DNA of 58,823 nucleotides from a virus: the IMG/VR virus record IMGVR_UViG_3300009537_000010, positions 1 to 58,823 of that record. The stretch is one strand, 5' to 3'. Both the position numbers and the translations under genes were made by a program. Below are positions 22,072-30,423 of the stretch, piece by piece. The notes under the pieces are model-generated. The model made no database searches. It was not told the origin of the DNA and saw only the letters and a list, made by a program, of their open reading frames with translations. The first letter of the stretch is position 1. The number at the start of each line of letters is the position of its first letter.

Positions 22072-22079
22072 ACAAAAAG

Positions 22080-22304
22080 GTTACGATACCAGATTTAAAA
22101 ATAGGTGTTTTTCATCAACTTCAATCATCTGAAGAGTTGGCAATCCAAAAGTCATTAAGATTTATGAATCTTGACGAAAATAAAATTGCTCAGCTCTATA
22201 TATTTGCGTATGCGAATACAGTTGACCAGGAGTGGGTTGAGAAAGCCATAAAACCATTTAAAAATATTACTTATGCTTATTGGGATCAACCAACTATGCA
22301 ATAA
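22080..22304 (+). CDS. SF2 helicase, 3' part
   Basis: An open segment with no start codon of its own, reading VTIPDLKIGVFHQLQSSEEL and then AIQKSLRFMNLDE. This completes motif V and supplies motif VI (Q...R). An in-frame stop at 22062-22064 lies just upstream, so it cannot be translated as a fused part of the preceding ORF. It ends by overlapping the start of the peptidase C26-type gene, as expected for the original helicase 3' end. Confidence 0.75.
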   Translation, partial: VTIPDLKIGVFHQLQSSEELAIQKSLRFMNLDENKIAQLYIFAYANTVDQEWVEKAIKPFKNITYAYWDQPTMQ

Positions 22305-22896
22305 AACAAATAATTACAATGATCTGTTCTCCAAATACGGAGATGTTGTAAATGCTGGATTAAGATTTAATCCAGATATAGAGTTTTTAGTTTTAACAGG
22401 AGGAGCAGATGTAGATCCAGCTAGATATGGTGCAAAAAGAGAGAAACAGACTAGTGATCCTGACCCTTGGAAAGAGAAATTTGATACAGAGCTATTACCT
22501 CTTTACATTGAAAAGGGTATACCTATAGCAGGTATCTGCAGGGGACATCAGACGTTAGCAGTCAACCAAGGTATGTCATTAACTCAACATGTACACCACA
22601 CATGGATGAATGTAATACTATTTGATGGTTACTATCATGTAGTTAACTCTTATCATCATCAGGTAGTTACTGAAGCAAATGAAAATGCTGAAGTTGCTGC
22701 CATAGATACTACATTTGGTACAATTGAAGCGTTAAGATATACTAATATAAATGCTATATCTGTACAATGGCATCCTGAATTACTTTACGAAGACTGTGAA
22801 GTAACCAAAAAACTCCTATCAGAAATTGGAATTAAAGAACCAGTTAAAAAACTTAGGAATAGAAAAAATAGATTCAGTTCTATTATACCTTTTTAG
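22273..22896 (+). CDS. Class I glutamine amidotransferase, peptidase C26 (PuuD-like)
   Basis: Starts MLIGINQLC and shows the GGADVDPARYG substrate loop (about 40-50), the nucleophile in GICRGHQ (about 82-88) and the WHPE His/Glu pair (about 172-175), which together form the Cys-His-Glu triad. C26 enzymes hydrolyse gamma-glutamyl amides. With the gamma-glutamylcyclotransferase and GS-fold amidoligases at 30.4-34.4 kb, this suggests gamma-glutamyl chemistry. The C-terminal about 23 residues overlap the next gene. Confidence 0.85.
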   Translation: MLIGINQLCNKTNNYNDLFSKYGDVVNAGLRFNPDIEFLVLTGGADVDPARYGAKREKQTSDPDPWKEKFDTELLPLYIEKGIPIAGICRGHQTLAVNQGMSLTQHVHHTWMNVILFDGYYHVVNSYHHQVVTEANENAEVAAIDTTFGTIEALRYTNINAISVQWHPELLYEDCEVTKKLLSEIGIKEPVKKLRNRKNRFSSIIPF

Positions 22897-23350
22897 TCTG
22901 CAATATGATATTAATATTGAGTTAGATATTTCCAAAGAGGATATGGCTCTTATTAAAAAACATAAGCTAGCAAAAAGGAATTATAAGAACGGTAGCTATG
23001 ATACAATTCTTGGGAAAGGTGAAAGGACGAGTACTCTACTTAAAGTTGTAGAAGAGAGAGTAGACGAGTATCGTCTTTTATTCAAAAATACTGGTATTCC
23101 TGGTAAAATGGGTGATAGGAATGCTTGTATCAAGAAATTAGTAAAGTTCTTGGAAATACGTCCTCAGATAACGATGGATGAAGTAATTGAGGTAGCAAGG
23201 TATTATTGTCAAAACTATAAACAGATAACAAATTATCTACAACAAGCAGATTATTTTATAGAAAAGAATGGACAATCAAGACTTGCTGCTTTGTATGATG
23301 AGAGACCTCAACATGTAGAGTCTAATGAGTATGGAGGTAATTTAGTTTGA
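22826..23350 (+). CDS. Conserved hypothetical protein upstream of DnaB, 174 aa
   Basis: Not recognised by motif. The frame is open from 22826 (TTG; no ATG until about 39 codons later) and reads coherently through IEKIDSVLLYLFSLQYDINI. The C-terminal half is helical (QITMDEVIEVARYYCQNYK). Being adjacent to and overlapping a DnaB-like helicase, it could be a loader or primosome factor; that is inference. Confidence 0.55.
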   Translation: MELKNQLKNLGIEKIDSVLLYLFSLQYDINIELDISKEDMALIKKHKLAKRNYKNGSYDTILGKGERTSTLLKVVEERVDEYRLLFKNTGIPGKMGDRNACIKKLVKFLEIRPQITMDEVIEVARYYCQNYKQITNYLQQADYFIEKNGQSRLAALYDERPQHVESNEYGGNLV

Positions 23351-24252
23351 AGACAGTAGACATTGCAATTCAGGAAGAATTAGACTATATAAGAGGTAGA
23401 AAGACTGGAGAGATAACATCTGTAAAGTGCCAATATCCAGCCATCAATAGTGTGTATATGGACGGATTTGAATGGGGCTGGATAGTTACTATTGGAGGAA
23501 TGTCTGGTAGTGGAAAGACTTCGTTTATGAACAGTCTTGAAGAAGGAATTTGTGGGTTGAATGAGAATGTTTCTGTTCTATCGTTTAACTTTGAGATGTT
23601 AGCTCGAAGATTGATTGGTAGAAAAATCTCGTCTATAACTAATCTTTCTGTTAAACAGTTGTACAGTGCAGATGGAGTTCTTTCAGATGACCAATGGGAG
23701 CATATTACCAAAGAAGTCACGCCTATGTTAGGCAAACATGATGTCACATATACAGAGTACAGACAGACTGTACCAGAAATGATAGACACAGTCAAGAGAT
23801 TTCTTGATAAAAAAGCTCCCAATGGTGTTATTGTAGAAGTAGATCACTCATTATTAGTAAAGAGACTAAGGAATGCAAATGAAAGAGATACGCTAATAGA
23901 TCTTACTTCAGAGTTCAATGATCTGAAGAAACAGTACCCAAAGTTATTGTTCTTTATAGTTAGTCAACTAAATAGGGATATAGAAGAAGACAACAGGATA
24001 ATCAATCCGAATCTTCATTTCCCAAGAAAGAAAGATCTCTTTGGATCAGATTCTATTTTTCAAATCTGTGATGGTGTAATGATTCTACATAGACCAGAAA
24101 TGCTTGGTATTACCTATTATGGAGCAAAGCAATGGCCAGTTAAAGATCTGGTATACCTACATCACTTAAAAGTAAGAGATGGAGAGCCTGTTATTAATAG
24201 GTTCAAAAACGATCTAAAACATAACAAGCTTTTATGGCAAAAGGAATCTTAG
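23347..24252 (+). CDS. Replicative DnaB-like helicase (SF4)
   Basis: RecA-fold ATPase: Walker A GGMSGSGKTS (50-59), a Walker B-type strand GVIVEVDHSLL (about 160-170), then LLFFIVSQLNRDIEE (about 199-213, the H3-like motif with Gln and Arg) and a C-terminal ICDGVMILHRPE. It lacks the full N-terminal domain of bacterial DnaB, as in many phage versions. Expected to form a hexamer that unwinds the fork ahead of the family B polymerase. TTG start overlapping the upstream stop. Confidence 0.82.
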   Translation: MKTVDIAIQEELDYIRGRKTGEITSVKCQYPAINSVYMDGFEWGWIVTIGGMSGSGKTSFMNSLEEGICGLNENVSVLSFNFEMLARRLIGRKISSITNLSVKQLYSADGVLSDDQWEHITKEVTPMLGKHDVTYTEYRQTVPEMIDTVKRFLDKKAPNGVIVEVDHSLLVKRLRNANERDTLIDLTSEFNDLKKQYPKLLFFIVSQLNRDIEEDNRIINPNLHFPRKKDLFGSDSIFQICDGVMILHRPEMLGITYYGAKQWPVKDLVYLHHLKVRDGEPVINRFKNDLKHNKLLWQKES

Positions 24253-24923
24253 TCCTTGGAGAAAGTGGTTTAGGAAAATCCACATCTATTGGAAATATTC
24301 CAGAGATAGGAATTCAAGGACTTCCACCAAAAGAAACAGTTATTATTAATCCGAGAGGTAAAATACTACCTTTCAGATCTAAGGGATACACAAAATTTGA
24401 TAAAGATCATCTTACTGGAAATCATTTAACTACTCTAGATGCAGGTGAAATAATTAATGCACTGAGATATGTGAATGAAAACAGACCAGAGATCAAATAT
24501 GTGGTATTCGACGATGCTCAATATATAATGGCAAGCTATTTCATGGAAAATGCTTTAGTTAAAGGTGAAAAAGTTTATACAATGTTTAGAACTTTAGCTA
24601 AAGATATGTATGACTTGCTAAATATAGGTCTTGGTATGAGAGATGATATTGTATTTATTACAATGAGTCATTCAGAAGAGACCAGAGATGGATTTAAGAT
24701 GAAAACTATCGGAAAGATGTTCGATCAATATTGTACTCCCGAAGGTATGTTTTCTATAGTTCTATACACTTTGGTGAAAACTGAAGGTAAAAAGGTAGAA
24801 CATTTTTTCCTGACAAACAACGATGGAGTGCATCCTGCCAAATCTCCATCTGGTATGTTTCCAGGATTACACATTCCTAATGATATGAGTGTGGTTATTA
24901 AATATCTAAATGAATATGTCTAA
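24234..24923 (+). CDS. P-loop ATPase, AAA_24 / Sak4-like
   Basis: Walker A GESGLGKST (9-17), Walker B YVVFDDAQ (about 84-91) and a sensor-like IVFITMSHSEE (about 140-150). This matches the AAA_24 type of phage ATPases, including Sak4-like recombinases that promote strand annealing. It sits between the DnaB-like helicase and a putative ssDNA-binding protein, which supports a recombination or annealing role. Confidence 0.72.
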   Translation: MAKGILVLGESGLGKSTSIGNIPEIGIQGLPPKETVIINPRGKILPFRSKGYTKFDKDHLTGNHLTTLDAGEIINALRYVNENRPEIKYVVFDDAQYIMASYFMENALVKGEKVYTMFRTLAKDMYDLLNIGLGMRDDIVFITMSHSEETRDGFKMKTIGKMFDQYCTPEGMFSIVLYTLVKTEGKKVEHFFLTNNDGVHPAKSPSGMFPGLHIPNDMSVVIKYLNEYV

Positions 24924-25761
24924 CGATATGTTTGGAGGATCTCAGAAGCAAATTGGATTTACTAAGTACACAGGTCTAGCACCTTTTAAAGTTGTAATGG
25001 TAAATCCTACAGAGGATGAATGGAAAGCATATACTGACCGAGATGCTCCATATGAATTCAATTACGACTTCTCAGAGAATCCTAATACAGAACGGCAAGA
25101 AAGGCCAGTAATATTTTGGGTTGAATATGAAGGAAATGTTTATCCTCTTCGTATCAATATCGCTGAAGATATTGTAACAACGAAAGATGAAGATAAATTT
25201 AAATTCATCAACCGATTAGGTCAAGTCTCTTATTTTGCAGCAAATGCAGATGAACTCATTCAAAATGAGAACATCTCCAAATGGTTTAATAAGGAGAACT
25301 TGAGAAAAGTTAGGATTGGAGAAGAAGCAATTCATATGTTTCTGCAAAGACTCATATGTTATAGTTCTGCTGATACCAATGCTAACTGGATGAGTGATAT
25401 TGAGAATAACGCTGGATTCACTTTTGAGTCTCTATTGAAAGGAGATTTAACTGGTATTCGTAATATTCTCAATTATGCAAATAGTAAGGAGAACAGAATT
25501 GGTCTTCTTTTCTGTGTGAAACATCAGGAAGAGAAAGATGCTTATTGGCAAGAAATTTGTTCTAATCCTGAAACCTTCTCATTTATTTCTATTGACAGTG
25601 GTACATTGCCAGAAACGGCATATACTCGTCTTGAGAAATTAGATCAGAAATATCAAGAACAAGGACGAAAACTTACCAACAGACTGTACACTGTACGTCT
25701 GCAGAAGTTCAATCCTAATGATTTTGTAGAAGCGACAGCAGAAGCCAAGTCAGCTTGGTAA
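24910..25761 (+). CDS. Putative single-stranded DNA-binding protein
   Basis: 283 aa with a beta-rich N-terminal 130 residues (TGLAPFKVVMVNPTEDEW, VIFWVEYEGNVYPLRINI) and an acidic/mixed C-terminus. No diagnostic motif. The call is by position: it is the last gene of the helicase/Sak4 operon, immediately before a strong terminator, where related phages commonly place an SSB-like protein. An alternative is a recombination mediator. Confidence 0.5.
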   Translation: MNMSNDMFGGSQKQIGFTKYTGLAPFKVVMVNPTEDEWKAYTDRDAPYEFNYDFSENPNTERQERPVIFWVEYEGNVYPLRINIAEDIVTTKDEDKFKFINRLGQVSYFAANADELIQNENISKWFNKENLRKVRIGEEAIHMFLQRLICYSSADTNANWMSDIENNAGFTFESLLKGDLTGIRNILNYANSKENRIGLLFCVKHQEEKDAYWQEICSNPETFSFISIDSGTLPETAYTRLEKLDQKYQEQGRKLTNRLYTVRLQKFNPNDFVEATAEAKSAW

Positions 25762-25768
25762 CATCAAG

Positions 25769-25796
25769 GAGAGGGGAGAGATCCCCTCTCTTTTTT
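25769..25796 (+). terminator. Strong intrinsic terminator
   Basis: GAGAGGGG/CCCCTCTC perfect 8-bp stem with a 6-nt loop, then six T. Ends the core replication operon. Confidence 0.9.
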
Positions 25797-25801
25797 ATTT
25801 A

Positions 25802-25918
25802 ATGAGAGTAAAATATAGTATTAAGATGAGTTACTTTGATCTTATTCTCGGTTTATTAGGATTATACGAAGTCCTTGCTGTATTTATATATGCAGGAGCT
25901 ATACAAAATCAAAAATAG
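25802..25918 (+). CDS. Small membrane protein, 38 aa
   Basis: MRVKYSIKMSYFDLILGLLG then a continuing hydrophobic helix and a short polar end. Directly abuts the next gene. Confidence 0.5.
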   Translation: MRVKYSIKMSYFDLILGLLGLYEVLAVFIYAGAIQNQK

Positions 25919-26125
25919 ATGATAAAATTTACAAAAGACTCAAGCGGGTTAACAGATACGCAATCATATATGTACTCTGATAAAGTTAGTCCTTGTCCTT
26001 TAATTAAAGTTCAAGATGCAGACATTACAGACGACAGATGGAAATCCATATCTGATAAAGAATTCTATGACTTTTTTTGTAAGGATTTCCATAAACAGGG
26101 TATTACCACTTTAGAAGAAGAATAA
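25919..26125 (+). CDS. Small hypothetical protein, 68 aa
   Basis: Not recognised. Acidic, with Asp/Tyr/Phe-rich segments (KEFYDFFCKDFHKQG). No membrane segment. Confidence 0.55.
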   Translation: MIKFTKDSSGLTDTQSYMYSDKVSPCPLIKVQDADITDDRWKSISDKEFYDFFCKDFHKQGITTLEEE

Positions 26126-26127
26126 AT

Positions 26128-26418
26128 ATGACAGACAGCGAAAAACTTAGAATGCTTGCAGATTGGTTCGACAATTATGACGCACGATATGCAAACGAAA
26201 GAAAAGACCTTAGACACGATCAAGACGAAGTACAGGCCGACCTTCGCCGCATTGCGGATGAGCTGGAGCAATCCAAAGACCTACAAGAATACTGGAAGGC
26301 ACTCGCACTCGCGGCTGAGCCATTATTAGAACTAAATGGTACATTTTCAATGCAAACAGATGAAGATAAAGAGAAGATACTTAAGTGGAGAGAGATAAAA
26401 AAAGCAGAACCGAAATGA
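26128..26418 (+). CDS. MTDSEK-module protein, 96 aa
   Basis: Begins MTDSEKLRMLADWFDNYD and contains DLRRIADELEQSKDL, helical and charged. Both segments recur in the next gene. G+C is visibly higher than around it. Overlaps the next gene by 4 nt. I have no function for this module. Confidence 0.6.
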   Translation: MTDSEKLRMLADWFDNYDARYANERKDLRHDQDEVQADLRRIADELEQSKDLQEYWKALALAAEPLLELNGTFSMQTDEDKEKILKWREIKKAEPK

Positions 26419-27083
26419 AAGACAGCGAAAAAGCGGATAACCTTGAAGTGAGTGACGACGAGATAGAGGTCTGGAAATATCCCGAAGCCAAAGACAAAAA
26501 TAAGACATGGTTTTGGCACTTCTATCTGGACGGTAGTTACGGTGGCGCGGAAAGGACTAGAAAAAAAGCCATATCTGCTGTATTATATTACTGGAAACAT
26601 TCAAAAACAAGCATAATGACAGACAGCGAGAAACTTAGAAGGCTTGCTTCTCTGATTGATTTTATTGAGCAACACATGGATGAAGTGCAAAATGATCATA
26701 GTTTAGGGCGGAGGGTTAAGTATATTAGTCAGACAATAATGTCCGAGATTTGGAAGCATAAAGACCTACGGCGCATAGCGGATAACCTTGAGGCTACTCA
26801 ACCATTAATAGAGCGACAGGAGAAGGCATTTGAAACTTTCAAAAAGGTTTGTGAGACACCAATGCCTGACACAGAATATGATTACGCTATGATAAAAATG
26901 ATGGCTTTTCTTGCGGGAAGGGTATTTGAGTTCGAGAAGCGTACGGACAACCTTGAGGTGAGCGACGAGGAGATTAAGCGTGCTGCCCCAACCTGTCCAG
27001 ACGTAGGACTTGAAGATATTTTAGCACACAACTGGTTTACAGCTGGTGCAGGATGGATGCGCGACAAAATGCAAGGTAGATGA
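26415..27083 (+). CDS. Composite protein with repeated MTDSEK/NLEVSD modules, 222 aa
   Basis: Starts MKDSEKADNLEVSDDEIEVW (an ATGA overlap decides the start), continues with a Trp-rich piece (KTWFWHFYLDGSYGGAE), then at 26617 an internal MTDSEKLRRLASLIDF that matches the start of the previous gene. KDLRRIADNLEA and, near the end, RTDNLEVSDEEI follow. It looks like a fusion of two or three paralogous small genes; a separate internal start at 26617 is possible. Higher G+C than its neighbours suggests acquisition or duplication. Confidence 0.6.
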   Translation: MKDSEKADNLEVSDDEIEVWKYPEAKDKNKTWFWHFYLDGSYGGAERTRKKAISAVLYYWKHSKTSIMTDSEKLRRLASLIDFIEQHMDEVQNDHSLGRRVKYISQTIMSEIWKHKDLRRIADNLEATQPLIERQEKAFETFKKVCETPMPDTEYDYAMIKMMAFLAGRVFEFEKRTDNLEVSDEEIKRAAPTCPDVGLEDILAHNWFTAGAGWMRDKMQGR

Positions 27084-27086
27084 GAA

Positions 27087-27431
27087 ATGGCAAAAGAAAA
27101 TCACAAAGCTAAAAAAATGAAAAAATATTTTATTTTAAATGACAAGGGTAAATACTATGTTTCAGAAGGACAAGCCAGTTATGACATTGATAAGGCTTTA
27201 AGATTTGAAACATTGGAAGAAATAGTAACAACTGTCCCTATAATGAAAGATTGGAATTGGGATTATGCTGTATACGAAGTTCTGGATGGTAAAACTAAAA
27301 AAATTGATGATAGAGTTTGGACGGATATACACTACAAATGGAAAGACGAGAATCCAAAAGAATATGAAAAACTTTATAGTGCTTCAGGCTTTTCAAACTT
27401 CATTAGGATTACTACCCCAATAGAAAAATGA
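27087..27431 (+). CDS. Hypothetical protein, 114 aa
   Basis: Not recognised. The family-like start may be the internal MKKYFILNDKGKYYVSEG at 27117 rather than 27087. Trp/Tyr-rich. Its stop overlaps the ATG of the next gene by 4 nt. Confidence 0.55.
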   Translation: MAKENHKAKKMKKYFILNDKGKYYVSEGQASYDIDKALRFETLEEIVTTVPIMKDWNWDYAVYEVLDGKTKKIDDRVWTDIHYKWKDENPKEYEKLYSASGFSNFIRITTPIEK

Positions 27432-27824
27432 AAAAAATATTTAGTAACAATAGAGTTTAGATACGGATTCAGAGCTGTTAATGGCGATTATATATATCGT
27501 AGTGAGGAAGTTACCATAGGTGTGTTTGATGATTTTGATAACGCTTGCTTAGAAGGTAATAAGTTACTGGAAAACCTTGAAAGCAAATTTCCTTTACATG
27601 TATTCCCTAACGGAAAAGGTGTTGCTAAAAAAGAAAGGTTTAGTAAGAATGGTGGATGCTTTGGTTCAAAGCTGACTCTAATTACAGACCTAGCTTATCT
27701 TAAAACCCCTTTTACATTTTATGCTAAAATCACTACTCTAAACTACGAAGATATTAACAGCATAATTGATGGGATTCAAGCAGAAATACGTGAGTCAAGT
27801 GAAGATATAACAGAATATTCTTGA
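27428..27824 (+). CDS. Hypothetical protein, reading shifted +1 at an A7 run
   Basis: The ATG at 27428 overlaps the upstream stop (ATGA) but reads only ten codons. Skipping one A in the run of seven at 27431-27437 gives MKKYLVTIEFRYGFRAVNGD and continues without stops to 27824, through EEVTIGVFDDFDNA. Without a shift the only Met in the long frame is a GTG at 27522. So either the A run is one base too long in this sequence, or slippage is used. Function unknown. Confidence 0.5.
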
Positions 27825-27846
27825 GTATCAAAAACACAGAACCAAA

Positions 27847-28725
27847 ATGATAGGAGGAGCAGGTTTTAATCTGAAACATAAAATAAAAGAGTGTGATCAG
27901 GCAGCTTTATTTAAGAAGTATTTTGAAGTAGATCCTGATTTAGGAAGACGATACTTTTCTATATTTCGTGAGGACAATCATGGTGACTGTAGATTTGAGA
28001 TGATTGATGGTGTGCTCTTTTTTGTCGACAATGCTGGTTACAATGGAAAGATTTACTTCAATATTTATAGCGCTCTAAAGGAAATAGGTTTATCTCACTC
28101 TGATATATTGAAACTCCTCTCTAAGAAGGGTGTAACAGATATACCAGAATCTGAAGGTAAAAGAGCAGAGATTGAGATAGGTGCTATTCCATGGGAGAAA
28201 GGTAATCGCTTTGAAGTTTATGGCTTAGATGCGGATTTTCTTAACAATGATCCTCATACATTTGATGTGTTAGCTTTCTCCATTAATGGCAGGTTGATTA
28301 ATCAAAGAGCTACAGGATATGTTTGCAATAATCATGTGAAGTTAAGAACTATAGATCATCATATCAACAACTTTGAAGTTGATGATATAATGAATGTAGG
28401 TTATCTTGATAGATTTTCAAAAGATATTATAGGAATCATAAAGGCAAAAAAGGATGCACTTGTTGTTGAAAAACATTTGAACATCCCAAGCCTTATCATT
28501 TACAATGAGAGAGTAATACTTCCTGATTGGGCCATCGACATAGCGAAGACTTATAATGATGTTTTTGTGTTCATGGATAACGATAAAACAGGAAGAGAGT
28601 CAGCAGCACAATATAGAAAGCGTTATGGATTTCGTAGTGTGTTTACTGAGGAAAAGCACATAACTGACTTGATAGATAAGAAAGGTTTAGATTACGGAAT
28701 TGAAACATTAAAAAATATAATATGA
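27847..28725 (+). CDS. DNA primase with Toprim domain
   Basis: The N-terminal part (YFSIFREDNHGDCRFEM, about 37-53) resembles the catalytic-core entry of DnaG-type primases. The Toprim domain follows: a strand-Glu site DALVVEKHLNIPSLI (about 202-216) and VFVFMDNDKTGRESA (about 240-254) carrying DND-x-x-G. No N-terminal CHC2 zinc finger is seen, as in several phage primases. It should make RNA primers for lagging-strand synthesis. Overlaps the next gene by 4 nt. Confidence 0.78.
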   Translation: MIGGAGFNLKHKIKECDQAALFKKYFEVDPDLGRRYFSIFREDNHGDCRFEMIDGVLFFVDNAGYNGKIYFNIYSALKEIGLSHSDILKLLSKKGVTDIPESEGKRAEIEIGAIPWEKGNRFEVYGLDADFLNNDPHTFDVLAFSINGRLINQRATGYVCNNHVKLRTIDHHINNFEVDDIMNVGYLDRFSKDIIGIIKAKKDALVVEKHLNIPSLIIYNERVILPDWAIDIAKTYNDVFVFMDNDKTGRESAAQYRKRYGFRSVFTEEKHITDLIDKKGLDYGIETLKNII

Positions 28726-29276
28726 TAAAGCTATTTCACAACAACATCGTTGACCATGAGGAACAGCTAGATGGGTGTCTGGCAATTGCTAAGTTTGGTG
28801 GAGATCCTATCACCAAAATAGAGATTGCTCTTGCAGGAAGAGACAGGCTGACTGTGGATGAAATCAAGAAGTTCTTCTATTTACTGAAGAGTAAACTTGA
28901 GTTTTATGGGACCTTTAAATGCGTTGTTAAAGGTAGAAATATAGTTATAACCTGGACATATCGTAAAGGAATCAACTACGGAACAAGACTTTACTACCTT
29001 CTTTCAATGATGAGAACTGTTTGGTTACATCCAGAAGTAGTTAAATCTTTTTTAAAATTATGCAAGGTAATGGATGCACAAGCAGCATTCGTTATGGCTT
29101 GTATGAAACATGGTGCTTTTGGAGATGGGAAGGACATCATACCTGATTTGGTTGATATGATTCCTTTGTTTACAGACGTAGAGGTAGACTCTGGTAATGA
29201 TCTTTGGAATTACATGGATGAAGTAGATGATGCGGAATTTCTAGACACTATTGTTAATGAACTCTGTAAAGGATAA
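28722..29276 (+). CDS. Hypothetical protein, 184 aa
   Basis: Not recognised. Mixed N-terminal domain and an acidic C-terminus (NYMDEVDDAEFLD). Lies between primase and uracil-DNA glycosylase, overlapping both, so a replication or repair role is likely by context only. Confidence 0.55.
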   Translation: MIKLFHNNIVDHEEQLDGCLAIAKFGGDPITKIEIALAGRDRLTVDEIKKFFYLLKSKLEFYGTFKCVVKGRNIVITWTYRKGINYGTRLYYLLSMMRTVWLHPEVVKSFLKLCKVMDAQAAFVMACMKHGAFGDGKDIIPDLVDMIPLFTDVEVDSGNDLWNYMDEVDDAEFLDTIVNELCKG

Positions 29277-29901
29277 GATAGAAGAACATATTCATGATAG
29301 TTGGAAAGAATTATTTTATGATAAATTTTCCAATGTTAGAATGAAACTTCTGGAGAAGGTGATAGAGTCTGATAAAGAAGAGTCTAATGTTTTTCCAAGT
29401 AAATTTGAAGATATATTTAAGATTTTCAAAGTTCCTATTGACAAAATCTCATGTTGTATTGTCGGACAAGATCCATATGCAAGAGCAGGACAAGCAATAG
29501 GAAGATCGTTTGCAGTTAGTGAAAAGACTCCTGTTCCCTTGAGCTTGAGAGTAATGTTCAAAGAAATAGAAAGAACTTATGGTCATGTCTATACTGATAG
29601 AACTCTTCAACATTGGGAAGATCAAGGAGTTTTTTTACTAAATATGGCATTAACTGTAAGACAAGAAAGGTCAGGATCTCATTTGCCTTATTGGGAATTC
29701 TTCACAGAAGATGTAGTGAGAATATTAAACGACAGAGATATCCCATTTTTATTAATGGGAGCGTTTGCTAAAAAATTACAAGTGAAAACTGCAGTGAAAA
29801 CACTTCACCCTGCAGTAGAAGGATACGGTAAATTAAAGTTTGTAGGAAATGATGCATTTACCGAGTTAAATATATGGTTAAATGACAAAATAATATGGTA
29901 A
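29257..29901 (+). CDS. ung: Uracil-DNA glycosylase
   Basis: Matches the UNG family: water-activating loop IVGQDPYARAGQAIGRSF (catalytic Asp at residue 72 from the ATG at 29257), the LLNMALTVRQERSGSH segment (Asn in the uracil-binding position) and the Leu-loop HPAVEGYG. The usual GQDPYH reads GQDPYA here, so the His next to the catalytic loop is replaced. The enzyme removes uracil from DNA; UNG-like genes are frequent in Crassvirales replication blocks. A TTG at 29251 would add two residues. Confidence 0.88.
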   Translation: MNSVKDKIEEHIHDSWKELFYDKFSNVRMKLLEKVIESDKEESNVFPSKFEDIFKIFKVPIDKISCCIVGQDPYARAGQAIGRSFAVSEKTPVPLSLRVMFKEIERTYGHVYTDRTLQHWEDQGVFLLNMALTVRQERSGSHLPYWEFFTEDVVRILNDRDIPFLLMGAFAKKLQVKTAVKTLHPAVEGYGKLKFVGNDAFTELNIWLNDKIIW

Positions 29902-30416
29902 CAGTATGGAAAGAGGGCAATATAGTACATCAGAGAGAGAGTTTGTATCTTTGCTCTGAACATGTAAGAAAAATACACGGAGACGAAATAGTAATATCTG
30001 GAGAACTTGTATCGACTCCTGCTAAAGAATATGTTAATAACTTAAATAAGCTAGGGCTTCCTGGGGTATTTAGTTTTAAAGATAGGATATTACGTTGGAA
30101 AGGACCAGATCAAGGAAGAAACAGATTGTATTTTATTCTTTGTCTTGCAAGATATCCTTTTAACCGCGCTAAAGTAGTTAGAAAGTTTAATATAGCGTGT
30201 AAATATGTTTCTTGTAAAGAGGCGCTTATGTTAGCGCATTATAATGCACCTTTTGATAGAAATGTTTTTCCGGGTAGATTCAATCGTAGAGTTACGGACT
30301 TTGAATTTAGTAAAATAGATAACAGAAGATTGGGTTTGCAAGATCAATTTACTACGGAATTTGTATATCCACCAACACAAAATCTTGATTTGTGGACTAA
30401 ACTTGAAAATATTTGA
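29895..30416 (+). CDS. Hypothetical protein, 173 aa
   Basis: Not recognised. Basic and mixed, with SRxNRLYFILCLARYP-like core (GRNRLYFILCLARYPFNR). Located between the glycosylase and the amidoligase operon and may be the operon's first gene. A polyA stretch follows the stop. Confidence 0.55.
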   Translation: MVTVWKEGNIVHQRESLYLCSEHVRKIHGDEIVISGELVSTPAKEYVNNLNKLGLPGVFSFKDRILRWKGPDQGRNRLYFILCLARYPFNRAKVVRKFNIACKYVSCKEALMLAHYNAPFDRNVFPGRFNRRVTDFEFSKIDNRRLGLQDQFTTEFVYPPTQNLDLWTKLENI

Positions 30417-30423
30417 AAAAAAA

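Larger units (their letters stand above)
20670..22079 (+). mobile_element. Insertion in the helicase gene, probable group I intron
   Basis: Removing these 1,410 nt joins VSMG to VTIPDLKIGVFHQ in frame, matching motif V and VI of UvsW-like helicases. The ends fit group I rules: the exon ends in U, the insertion ends in G, and exon GGGU (20666-20669) can pair with GCCC (20680-20683), placing a U-G pair at the 5' site. Inside are group-I-like strings: GCTAACGGAGAAACTC (21101-21116), GACTG (21361-21365) and AGATACAGTCC (21491-21501), the last two able to form P7. A full core could not be drawn, and the insertion carries three ORFs without a recognisable endonuclease. Confidence 0.6.
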
